From Bacteroidales bacterium (lineage in GTDB: Bacteria; Bacteroidota; Bacteroidia; Bacteroidales; SM23-62), in assembly GCA_016783865.1 (NCBI GenBank), contig JADHVS010000232.1, positions 1-6,633 of the forward strand: 6,633 nt of DNA. The letters are read 5' to 3'. The notes under the pieces are model-generated. The model made no database searches. It was not told the origin of the DNA and saw only the letters and a list, made by a program, of their open reading frames with translations. Below are positions 1 to 6,384 of this stretch, piece after piece; positions within the stretch are counted from its first letter, which is position 1; every line of letters starts with the position of its first letter. The translations under genes were made by a program, and so were the position numbers.

Positions 1-1
1 A

Positions 2-1243
2 GCCATGTTCGGTGCGGTACTCGCTGCAGTAGTTGCGGTCAAACAACCTGAAGTTCAGGCTATTGGGGGATTTCAAGGTATGCTTGAGCAGTTGGGCGAC
101 AAGGCAAGTTTCATTCCAGAACTTTCTAAACCTTCCTATTACATTCCCCTGCTGATTATACCCATCGCCGTCCAATGGTGGGCCGTATGGTATCCTGGTG
201 CAGAGCCGGGAGGTGGAGGATATATCGCACAAAAAATGCTATCTGCTAAGAATGAGAAAAATGCCATCGGAGCTACGCTCCTGTTCAATTTTGCTCATTA
301 CGCATTAAGACCCTGGCCATGGATCATAGTTGCCATGGCATCTATCATTATTTATCCTGACCTGGATTCCATCCGGGCAGAATTTCCAAACATCACAGAA
401 ACCTATTTAAAGGACGATATCGCCTATCCTGTTATGTTATCCAAATTAAGTCATGGATGGCTTGGTCTGGTTGTAGCTTCTATCATTGCCGCCTATATGT
501 CGACCATCGGTACCCATCTGAACTGGGGATCATCCTATTTTGTTCACGATTTCTTCCGTCGGTTTGTTCGCCCAAACGCACCGGAAAAGGAACTGGTTAC
601 CGTTGGAAGGATTACTACGGTTGTGCTTATGGTCATTGCCGGAACATTCGCTCTTACATTTCTGAATAATGCTACCCAGGCATTCGATATACTATTGCTG
701 TCGGGTGCGGGATCAGGAGCAATTTATTTATTGCGGTGGTTCTGGTGGCGAATTAATGCCTGGACAGAGATTACAGCCATGATATTCGCCACAGTTACAG
801 CTGTGGTCCTGGTATTTTTTGTGCCGGACGAGGCAGTCACTACGGCTGTATTGGATGCCTTTACGGTGAAACTGTTGATCGCTGTTTTCGGGACCACTAT
901 TGTATGGCTTGTGACGACATTCCTTACCCGGCCCGAAAGTCAGAAAACCCTGCAGAAATTTTACCAGCTTACACATCCGGGCGGACCGGGCTGGCGTAAG
1001 GTTGTAGATAACGCAAAATCAGAAAATATCGATATCAATGTAATGGAGGAAGGAAAGAAATGGGAAATGCCAATGCAGATTTTGATGGTATTCATTGGAT
1101 GTATTGTAATCTACTGCTCACTGTTCTCCATTGGAAGCTTTGTTTATAACAATGTTCTGATGGGAATTATTTTGGGAGTTGTAGCGGCTATAGGCACGGT
1201 TTTCCTTTTCAGGATCCTGGATAAACTCCGTGTGGATGAATAG
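2..1243 (+). CDS. Sodium:solute symporter (SSS family), 5'-truncated by the window
   Basis: Inner-membrane transporter that would couple sodium entry to uptake of a solute, probably a sugar given the glycoside hydrolase nearby; the substrate cannot be read from the sequence. The frame is open from base 2, and the ATG at 5 is probably internal: 412 residues follow it, while Bacteroidota SSS proteins are usually about 550-650, so the first helices lie outside the window. About ten hydrophobic segments are visible, including YYIPLLIIPIAVQWWAVW and IGATLLFNFAHYALRPWPW. The helix around 475-560 (SIIAAYMSTIGTHLNWGSS) matches SSS helix TM8, whose adjacent Ser/Thr residues (here S-T) help form the Na2 site in characterised members. 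The linker PGAEPGGGGYIAQKMLSAKN is also typical. A soluble stretch (about 945-1065) precedes the last two helices. The gene converges on the isomerase gene. The family call is firm and the sugar role is inferred. Confidence 0.9.
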   Translation, partial: AMFGAVLAAVVAVKQPEVQAIGGFQGMLEQLGDKASFIPELSKPSYYIPLLIIPIAVQWWAVWYPGAEPGGGGYIAQKMLSAKNEKNAIGATLLFNFAHYALRPWPWIIVAMASIIIYPDLDSIRAEFPNITETYLKDDIAYPVMLSKLSHGWLGLVVASIIAAYMSTIGTHLNWGSSYFVHDFFRRFVRPNAPEKELVTVGRITTVVLMVIAGTFALTFLNNATQAFDILLLSGAGSGAIYLLRWFWWRINAWTEITAMIFATVTAVVLVFFVPDEAVTTAVLDAFTVKLLIAVFGTTIVWLVTTFLTRPESQKTLQKFYQLTHPGGPGWRKVVDNAKSENIDINVMEEGKKWEMPMQILMVFIGCIVIYCSLFSIGSFVYNNVLMGIILGVVAAIGTVFLFRILDKLRVDE

Positions 1244-1264
1244 TGTAAGCACCGGCAACTTACA
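1244..1264 (+). terminator. Possible weak hairpin after the symporter stop
   Basis: TGTAAG (1244-1249) and CTTACA (1259-1264) are perfect reverse complements around a 9-nt loop, starting right after the symporter stop codon. The position suits transcript termination. However, the stem is short and AT-rich and no T-run follows, so it may be chance or only an mRNA 3'-end structure. Confidence 0.25.
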
Positions 1265-1284
1265 TCACACCCATTCCCCTTGCC

Positions 1285-1312
1285 CTACTGTCTACTGACT
1301 ATGGTCTACTAT
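1285..1312. repeat. Degenerate heptamer tandem repeat in the convergent spacer
   Basis: Four consecutive 7-bp units can be read: CTACTGT, CTACTGA, CTATGGT and CTACTAT. The last unit overlaps the stop codon (cta on the + strand) of the isomerase gene. The array lies between two convergent genes. It is short and imperfect, and no function is assigned. Confidence 0.5.
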
Positions 1313-1875
1313 TTTATCCTTGCTATTTCCAGAATCTCTACCTGCGGATCGAGATACTGAGATGGTGCCTCAATACTATGGATCTTTAAAACCGTTTCCA
1401 TCCCTTCAACCACCTTTCCGAAAGCTGCAAATCCCTGGACATCGGGATTTCTTTCACCTCCAAAATCAAGTCCAGGTTGATCGCCGACACAAATAAAAAA
1501 ATCATCGGTCGCTGTTCCCGGGTGCCAGCGGGCCATTGAGATGACACCGTCTTTGTGCAATATCCCGGTCTGGGCAGTAGTCTCGTGTGCAATGGGTGGC
1601 AATCCTTCGGCATCATCATCAAACAATCCACCCTGGATCACATCAATCCGAATGCTGTCGTTGAGCTGATTGTCATCCCGCACCACCCTGTAAAAAGTTG
1701 CCCCTCCATACCTCTCCTCATCCACATACCTGAGAAAATTTTCAACTGTTACAGGGGCCTTCTCAGGATATAATTCAACTACGATATCACCCATTTCAGT
1801 TTTTATTATCACACGGGGCGACTGACTACAGGAAGTAATGAACGCGACAATAATTAAAAAGATCAGACTTCTCAT
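1309..1875 (-). CDS. Cyclophilin-type peptidyl-prolyl cis-trans isomerase, lipoprotein
   Basis: Predicted to isomerise X-Pro bonds in envelope proteins, acting as a membrane-anchored folding factor. The 188-residue product has a short hydrophobic signal and a lipobox ITSC with Cys16. The cyclophilin core then runs to the C-terminus in order: MGDIVVELYPEKAPVTVENF (28-47), FYRVV (61-65) with the likely catalytic Arg63, IQGG (80-83), SMAR (113-116), FFICVGDQP (126-134) and FGKVVEGM (152-159). Between FYRVV and IQGG there are about ten more residues than in compact cyclophilins such as human CypA, forming an acidic/polar loop (DDNQLNDSIR). The start is chosen because it gives a proper signal peptide and no Shine-Dalgarno is needed in this phylum. 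It is transcribed alone, convergent with the symporter and divergent from the GH95 locus, so no shared pathway is implied. The family call is firm; the protein substrates are unknown. Confidence 0.9.
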   Translation of the reverse strand: MRSLIFLIIVAFITSCSQSPRVIIKTEMGDIVVELYPEKAPVTVENFLRYVDEERYGGATFYRVVRDDNQLNDSIRIDVIQGGLFDDDAEGLPPIAHETTAQTGILHKDGVISMARWHPGTATDDFFICVGDQPGLDFGGERNPDVQGFAAFGKVVEGMETVLKIHSIEAPSQYLDPQVEILEIARIK

Positions 1876-1976
1876 GATTGGTTCGTATTTTAATTAAAAA
1901 GAGATAATTCGTCAAACAACCGGAAGTTATAAATTATTATCTTTCTATCATATTATTAATTCACTAACCCTTCAAA
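1876..1976. promoter_or_regulatory. Divergent AT-rich promoter region (isomerase / GH95 locus)
   Basis: This 101-bp spacer separates two divergent start codons, so promoters for both genes should lie here. The only near match to the Bacteroidota -7 element TAnnTTTG is TATCTTTC (1938-1945, + strand, 7 of 8), but I see no TTG at the expected -33 distance. A 12-bp palindrome TTTTAATTAAAA lies at 1888-1899. The sequence TAATTAAAAAGA occurs at 1851-1862 (inside the isomerase start) and again at 1891-1902, 40 bp apart. No operator can be named. Confidence 0.4.
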
Positions 1977-2126
1977 ATGAACTATACAATCAAGATCCTG
2001 TCTGTTATACTTTTTGTAAGCCTCTTTACATCCTGCCAGGAAAATCAGCCAGGTAAACCGTATGTAAACAAACATATGGAATTATGGTATAGCTCATCGC
2101 ATCCGGTCTCATCAGACAGTGGGTGA
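1977..2126 (+). pseudogene. N-terminal fragment of the GH95 gene: lipoprotein signal plus ELWY motif
   Basis: This 49-codon frame is the true 5' end of the broken GH95 gene. It begins with a basic/hydrophobic signal peptide ending in the lipobox FTSC (Cys20), and GH95 similarity starts at HMELWYSS (2070-2097). It then runs into out-of-frame codons and stops at TGA 2124-2126. If expressed alone it would give a tiny lipopeptide of about 30 residues. The signal shows that the ancestral enzyme was membrane-anchored and exported. No Shine-Dalgarno precedes the ATG. Confidence 0.7.
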
Positions 2127-3243
2127 CCTCGAGATCCATTTTCATTATCCTGATGAACAGGATTTATCGGGCTACCGGCGTTCCCTTTTTCTGCCTCACG
2201 GAATTGCAAAAACTGAATATTCAATGGGAGACAATAAAATAACCAGGGAAGTGTTTGCCTCAGCCCCGGATGATGCGATTGTGATCCACCTGAAATCTTC
2301 GGAGAAGGGAGGGTTGAATATGGGACTGCATTTTACCAGGAATAGAGATGCCATGTGGGATGCAGAGGGTAACCGTCTGTTCCTTTCAGGACAGATCATC
2401 GACACCCTGGATAGCCAGCGGGGCCCGGCCGGTGAAAACATGATCTTTCATGCGCAGGCAAATATTGTGGATCATGATGGAAACCTGTCGGTTCAAGGCG
2501 ACCACCTTCATCTGGATGGTGCCTCGAAAGCAACTATTTTCCTTACGGCTGCGACAGATTATAATTTCAGCCAACTTAACTGGGACAGGAATATTGATCC
2601 GCGAAAGACCTGCAATGACATACTGGAAAAAGCCTCAGCCAGAGGATATGAGAAAATAAAAAAGGACCATATCGCTGAACACAGCGAAATTTTTAACCGG
2701 ATGGAATTTGAACTTGAAAAACTCACTGAAGACACCATCCCCACAGACCAGCGGTTGCAGCATGTGATCGATGGCGGGTACGATCCCCATCTGATCGCTC
2801 TGTATTTTCAATACGGAGGATATTTATTGATGAACTCATCCAGGTCACCGGGTATTCTGCCGGCTAACCTGCAGGGAGTTTGGAATGAACACATCAGCGC
2901 GCCCTGGAACTCAGATTACCATGTGAATATCAACCTTCAGATGAATTACTGGCCAGCCGAGGTGTGTAACCTTCATGAGACCGTTGAACCACTGATCCGG
3001 TTCATTGACAGGAACAGGGAACCAGGAAGGGAAACCGCCAGGGAAATGTACGATGCCAATGGCTGGACCATGCACCACATTACCAATATTTTCGGGTTTA
3101 CAGCCCTGGCCGATGCAATCCATTGGGGCATGTTCCCTATGGGTGCGTCCTGGATGTGCCTGTCCGTCTGGAGACATTTTGAATATACTATGGATACCAC
3201 CTATCTGGCGGAAAGCTGCCATGATTCTCGATACAGATCATGA
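2119..3243 (+). pseudogene. Middle fragment of the GH95 gene: beta domain and first half of the barrel
   Basis: Family similarity in this frame begins a little before the GTG, at HQTVGDL (from 2110), matching the YQPLGDL-type motif of intact homologues, so the GTG at 2119 is unlikely to be a natural start. Typical motifs follow: YRRSLFL, TREVFASAPDD, SRSPGILPANLQGVWN, HVNINLQMNYWPAE and WGMFPMGASW. Similarity ends at TYLAE (about 3213). The last residues before the stop (SCHDSRYRS) are frame-shifted reading of the next fragment. Any product started here would lack a signal peptide and the second half of the active site. Confidence 0.75.
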
Positions 3244-3868
3244 ATTTGCCGGCCAGCTTGAAACAACCGTTTCAATGCTGCCACCTACCCGTATCGGAAA
3301 AGATGGTACGATCATGGAATGGATCGAGGACTACGAGGAGGCCGAACCCGGACACCGTCACATGTCACATCTGCTTGCGTTGCATCCAGGTTCTCAAATC
3401 ACTCCGGAAACACCGGAACTTTTTGAAGCAGCCCGGAATACCATCGAAAGAAGACTTGCCCACGGGGGTGGGCATACCGGATGGAGCAAGGCCTGGATCA
3501 TCAACATGTATGCGCGCCTGCTGGGCAAATCAACGTTGCCCAACCTGTTTGATACCCACCCGCCTTTCCAGATTGATGGAAACTTCGGAGGTACCGCAGG
3601 CATCACCGAGATGCTCCTGCAGAGCCACAATGGCATCATCAATATCCTGCCCTCCCTTCCCGATAAATGGGAATCAGGATCCGTAAAAGGGATAAAAGCC
3701 AGGGGTAATTTTGAACTAAATATTTCCTGGGAAAACCATGAACTAACCCGGCTTGAAATGACCGCAATTAAAGGAGGTACTGCCAGCATTAAGTACAAAG
3801 ATTACAGCATCAGCATTGAGACTATTCCCGGCGAAACCTATATCTTTAATAATAATTTAAACCAATAA
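3221..3868 (+). pseudogene. C-terminal fragment of the GH95 gene: barrel end and C-terminal domain
   Basis: The frame is open well upstream, but GH95 similarity starts only around 3215 (AAMILDTDHEF). The first ATG within the similar region is at 3221, which gives 215 residues. Motifs in order: PPTRIGKDG, EWIEDYEEAEPGHRHMSHL, RRLAHGGGHTGWSKAW, PNLFDTHPPFQIDGNFGG (with the catalytic-base Asp) and SVKGIKARGNFEL. The usual linker between the ARL and STLPNLF motifs is shortened to LGK. No signal peptide is possible, so an expressed product would stay in the cytoplasm. The end at TAA 3866-3868 fits a natural GH95 C-terminus (GETYIFN). Confidence 0.75.
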
Positions 3869-3871
3869 AGT

Positions 3872-4591
3872 ATGAAGAAATTAATCTATTTTCTCGCATT
3901 GCCCCTGCTGTTTGCATCCTGTAACAGCCTGCCTGATTATGTTCCCGAAGGTTATCAACTGGCCTTTTCTGAATCGTTTGATGCTCATGAGGCTATTAAT
4001 GAATTTGAATTCAGTCAGCCCGGTATCTGGGTGATCTCAGACACCGGCAATGAAATCATGTCGCTCGAATTCACCGGAAAATCTGAACAGTATATGCCCC
4101 CTGTAAGATCCCCGCATACGATTGGCTTAATTTCGAACCTGCAATTTGGAAGCTTTGTTTTGGATGCTGACCTGCTTCAAACCGGACGAGAGTATGGTCA
4201 CCGCGATATGTGTATTTTCTTTGGATTCCAGGACTCCACGCATTTCTATTATGCCCATATGGCTACGAAAATGGATGATAATGCACATAATATTTTCATC
4301 GTAAATGATGAACCCAGAACAAAGATCTCCACGAAAACCACCGATGGCATTGATTGGGGAGATGAAGTCTGGCACAAGGTAAGACTCGTTCGCGATCTGT
4401 TAACCGGCACCATTGAATTGTATTACGACGATATGAACCAACCCATCATGAAGGCTCAAGACAAAACCTTCGGATCGGGTTATATCGGATTTGGGTCATT
4501 TGATGATTCGGGAAGGATCGATAACATAAATATCTGGTCTGACAAGGTGGGAAAGAAACCGGCCAACCTCTTTACAAAAAAAGAACATTAG
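3872..4591 (+). CDS. Lipoprotein with concanavalin-A/LamG-like (DUF1080-like) domain
   Basis: Predicted surface or periplasmic lipoprotein with a beta-sandwich fold of the ConA-like lectin/glucanase type, related to the 3-keto-disaccharide hydrolase (DUF1080) group. It could bind or process glycan; no catalytic residues can be assigned. The 239-residue product starts with a signal and lipobox FASC (Cys17). Distinctive motifs for this Bacteroidota/Planctomycete family are RSPHTIGLI, GHRDMCIFFGFQDSTHFYYAH, HNIFIVNDEPRTKIS, WHKVRLVRD, GTIELYYDD and GYIGFGSFDDSGRIDNI. Domain similarity covers about residues 40-225. The ATG lies 3 bp after the GH95 stop, so the two genes were surely co-transcribed and this gene may depend on the GH95 promoter. 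The frame is intact although its upstream partner is broken. The fold is well supported and the function is unknown. Confidence 0.8.
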   Translation: MKKLIYFLALPLLFASCNSLPDYVPEGYQLAFSESFDAHEAINEFEFSQPGIWVISDTGNEIMSLEFTGKSEQYMPPVRSPHTIGLISNLQFGSFVLDADLLQTGREYGHRDMCIFFGFQDSTHFYYAHMATKMDDNAHNIFIVNDEPRTKISTKTTDGIDWGDEVWHKVRLVRDLLTGTIELYYDDMNQPIMKAQDKTFGSGYIGFGSFDDSGRIDNINIWSDKVGKKPANLFTKKEH

Positions 4592-4611
4592 GCCCTGGCT
4601 ATTGATCTTCC

Positions 4612-4628
4612 ATACTAATATTTAGTAT
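4612..4628. promoter_or_regulatory. Perfect dyad, candidate operator for the metal-uptake block
   Basis: ATACTAATATTTAGTAT is a perfect 7-bp inverted repeat (ATACTAA / TTAGTAT) around TAT. It ends 14 bp before the first possible ATG of the histidine-rich gene and lies in the only spacer between the glycan and metal blocks. Its size and AT-rich symmetry suit a dimeric repressor such as a Fur/Zur-family or other metal sensor. The regulator is not in the window and the assignment is inferred from neighbours only. Confidence 0.5.
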
Positions 4629-4642
4629 ATTTACTGGTACCA

Positions 4643-5017
4643 ATGGCACCACATATGAGATTCCGCCGTATCCTGAGTAAAAGTCAGTTATTGCTGCTTA
4701 TGCCTGCAGTGATGTGGCTGTTTACCAATGCACTGATAAACACTCATTATCATTATCTCTCTGACGGACAGGTTATTTCACATGCACACCCTTACAATAA
4801 AACGACCAACCAGGGTTCTCCGTTCAAGTCCCATCAACATTCAAAAACGCAACTGATTTTCCTGAGTATAATTGATAAATCCGATGTTGTTATAGCAGGT
4901 TTCATCATATTAGGTCTGCTTTCCGCCGGAATATCCCAAATAAATATATTTCCTCCATCTGAAACCCCTGTAAAAGTCTGTTACCAGGTTCATCATTACC
5001 GCGGTCCTCCGGCATAG
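4643..5017 (+). CDS. Small histidine-rich two-helix membrane protein
   Basis: No named family is recognised. The 124-residue product has a basic N-terminus, a hydrophobic segment (about 15-32, LLLLMPAVMWLFTNALI), a loop of about 50 residues and a second hydrophobic segment (about 82-103, VVIAGFIILGLLSAG). The loop holds three His-x-His pairs (THYH 34-37, SHAH 46-49, SHQH 63-66), and VHH sits near the C-terminal RGPP. By the positive-inside rule the His loop should face the periplasm, where it could bind zinc, copper or another transition metal. A start at 4655 (MRFRRILSK) is equally good; no Shine-Dalgarno decides between them. It is the first gene after the dyad, 71 bp before the porin gene and in the same direction as a ZnuA-like gene. 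A metal-handling role is inferred from composition and context. Confidence 0.7.
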   Translation: MAPHMRFRRILSKSQLLLLMPAVMWLFTNALINTHYHYLSDGQVISHAHPYNKTTNQGSPFKSHQHSKTQLIFLSIIDKSDVVIAGFIILGLLSAGISQINIFPPSETPVKVCYQVHHYRGPPA

Positions 5018-5073
5018 TGGATCATCCATCTGTACACATTTTTTAAACTTTTATCTCACCATACTTTTTCCCC

Positions 5074-5080
5074 GGAGGAG
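5074..5080 (+). promoter_or_regulatory. Strong Shine-Dalgarno sequence for the porin gene
   Basis: GGAGGAG lies 8 nt before the ATG at 5089, an ideal anti-16S match and spacing. None of the other starts in the window has such a site, and Bacteroidota genes generally lack one. It fixes the start of the porin gene. Confidence 0.75.
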
Positions 5081-5088
5081 AATTCCAT

Positions 5089-6384
5089 ATGGTACGAATC
5101 AACATAATAACTAAATCTTTATTTCTTCTGTTCATATTAATTTGTCCCGGTATTGCAGGCCAGGAGCCATATCCTGATAGTATTGTAAGAAGGATCACCG
5201 AGCTCGAACAGGCTGTTGAGGAACTGAACGATAAAATATTCCAACAGGAACAGGGCGATGAATTGAAGAAATTAATGGAGGAAGCAGACAGGCTCTCTTC
5301 ACTGCAGGAAGAAGAAACCATTGATATATCAAAAAAATATTTTAGCGGGGTCAGGCAGCAACAAGGTCTGAATCCAAACATCAGTTTCGGGGTGGATTTT
5401 TTTGCCGGGAAAAGCACATCATCTAACCAGGATATATCTGAACCCAGTGATATTTTTTATGGTAATAATGGTTTTCATATGCGGGAGGCACAATTATCCC
5501 TGATTGCTCCGTTAGATCCCTTCACCCGCGGAAAAGCCTTTTTGGCTGCCGGACCGGATGGCTTTGAGGTGGATGAAGTATATCTGGAATGGCTCAACCT
5601 GCCACTGCATATGAACCTTAAGGCAGGTTTGTTCTATCCTGAATTTGGACTACTGAACCGGTATCACGATCATGCCCTGCCCCAGTTTGACCGGCCCAAG
5701 GCATTGATCAACCTGTTTGGTACGGGCGGATTGAATGGCCCTGGTGTAGCTGCCAATTTTATGCTTCCTGCTTTGATATCCGGTGCTTCCTCATTGGATA
5801 TTTCCCTATTAACTGGCAGTAATGCCCAGAGTTTTAGGACCGCCCCGGCAACTGACCTTATAATAACCGGACAATACCTGAACTATTATGACCTGTCGGT
5901 CAGCAGTTATCTGGAATTCAGGATAAGTGGAGCAGGCGGAAGAAATGACCAGCCTGATGGTGCTTTTAATTCCTATATCGGAAGTGCCGGGATTACCTAT
6001 AAATGGGCTCCGGTTGGAAGGGAGAAATACAGGACGATAGACTGGAAATCTGAGTTCTTATATAGTGTCCAGGAATACCTTGAAGGTCAACATAAAAGTT
6101 ATGGATTCTACTCAAGCATTCAAAACAAACTGGGTGCCAGGTGGTGGCTGTCAGGACGCATCGGATATTCAGAGTTACCATATGATCCCCGGCAAAACCA
6201 GTGGGATTTCACCCTGGCCATTGATTTCTGGGAGAGTGAATTTGTATTTACCCGGCTACAGTATCAGTACAATGCCAGGGATATAACCAGCCGGAGAGAT
6301 CTGACAGGCGCCATCCCCAGTGATCAAACCATCATTATTCAGGTGGTATGGGCCATGGGACCGCATAAGCATGAGGCGTACTAA
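5089..6384 (+). CDS. Outer-membrane beta-barrel (porin-like) protein with N-terminal coiled coil
   Basis: Predicted outer-membrane channel. The 431-residue product has a signal peptide (residues 1 to about 24, cleavage near GIAG/QE), then a charged heptad-like helix (about 30-76, RITELEQAVEELNDKI and following) that could trimerise or contact peptidoglycan. From about residue 95 there are repeated amphipathic strands rich in Tyr, Phe, Trp and Gly, ending in IIIQVVWAMGP. The best family mark is at about residues 182-203: FYPEFGLLNR, then YHDHALPQFDRP, followed by FGTGGLNGPGV. As I recall, uncharacterised barrel proteins with this motif often lie beside metal ABC transporters. The HDH pair and the C-terminal HKHE could touch metal. 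The gene sits between a His-rich membrane protein and a ZnuA-like gene, so a zinc or manganese entry role is likely but inferred. It resembles phosphate-selective porins (OprO/P) in length and general layout, and that remains an alternative. Confidence 0.7.
   Translation: MVRINIITKSLFLLFILICPGIAGQEPYPDSIVRRITELEQAVEELNDKIFQQEQGDELKKLMEEADRLSSLQEEETIDISKKYFSGVRQQQGLNPNISFGVDFFAGKSTSSNQDISEPSDIFYGNNGFHMREAQLSLIAPLDPFTRGKAFLAAGPDGFEVDEVYLEWLNLPLHMNLKAGLFYPEFGLLNRYHDHALPQFDRPKALINLFGTGGLNGPGVAANFMLPALISGASSLDISLLTGSNAQSFRTAPATDLIITGQYLNYYDLSVSSYLEFRISGAGGRNDQPDGAFNSYIGSAGITYKWAPVGREKYRTIDWKSEFLYSVQEYLEGQHKSYGFYSSIQNKLGARWWLSGRIGYSELPYDPRQNQWDFTLAIDFWESEFVFTRLQYQYNARDITSRRDLTGAIPSDQTIIIQVVWAMGPHKHEAY

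Larger units (their letters stand above)
1977..3868 (+). pseudogene. GH95-family glycoside hydrolase (alpha-L-fucosidase-like), disrupted in three places
   Basis: Intact GH95 enzymes, about 750-820 residues, release terminal fucose (some members galactose) from glycans by inversion. Nearly the whole family layout is present but spread over two reading frames in three pieces. The first is a lipoprotein signal plus the ELWY start motif (1977 to about 2100). The second runs from GDLEIHF through the beta domain and half of the (alpha/alpha)6 barrel (about 2110-3215). The third is the barrel end and C-terminal domain (about 3215-3868). The NIN asparagines that position the catalytic water are present (2926-2934), as is FQIDGNFGG with the likely base Asp (3575-3577). 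Missing are roughly 85 codons after ELWY (the ALPxGNGxLGAM and NEdtlW region), roughly 70 codons around 3215 (the PSxSPEN region that should carry the acid Glu) and roughly 15-25 codons near 3522. The pieces add up to about 630 residues, consistent with these losses. It lies 3 bp before the next lipoprotein gene. It is a decayed gene unless the gaps are assembly errors. Confidence 0.85.

Noticed and set aside
1891..1976. Standard Bacteroidota sigma promoter (TTG, about 20 bp, TAnnTTTG) for the GH95 gene.
   Set aside because: Only a 7-of-8 -7 match (1938-1945) is present and no TTG lies at the right distance, so it is not listed as a promoter of its own.
3005..3220. In-frame 5' extension of the C-terminal GH95 fragment.
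   Set aside because: This region is already coding in the other frame with GH95 motifs; the extension reads as low-similarity Pro/Cys-rich sequence.
2911..3222. Antisense 103-codon frame opposite the GH95 gene.
   Set aside because: The opposite strand carries clear GH95 motifs, and the antisense product has no recognisable domain or signal. It is a shadow frame.
3200..3245. Programmed ribosomal frameshift joining the GH95 pieces.
   Set aside because: Conserved segments are absent, not merely shifted, and I see no slippery heptamer with a following structure at the junction.
3240..3686. 148-codon frame overlapping the C-terminal GH95 fragment.
   Set aside because: It lies out of frame with conserved GH95 motifs and shows no domain of its own.
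5080..5091. Adjacent GAATTC and CATATG (EcoRI and NdeI sites) just after the Shine-Dalgarno, resembling a cloning junction.
   Set aside because: CATATG occurs elsewhere in the window (for example near 5477 and 5608), the flanks are ordinary Bacteroidota coding sequence, and no vector sequence is seen. Coincidence is the simplest reading.
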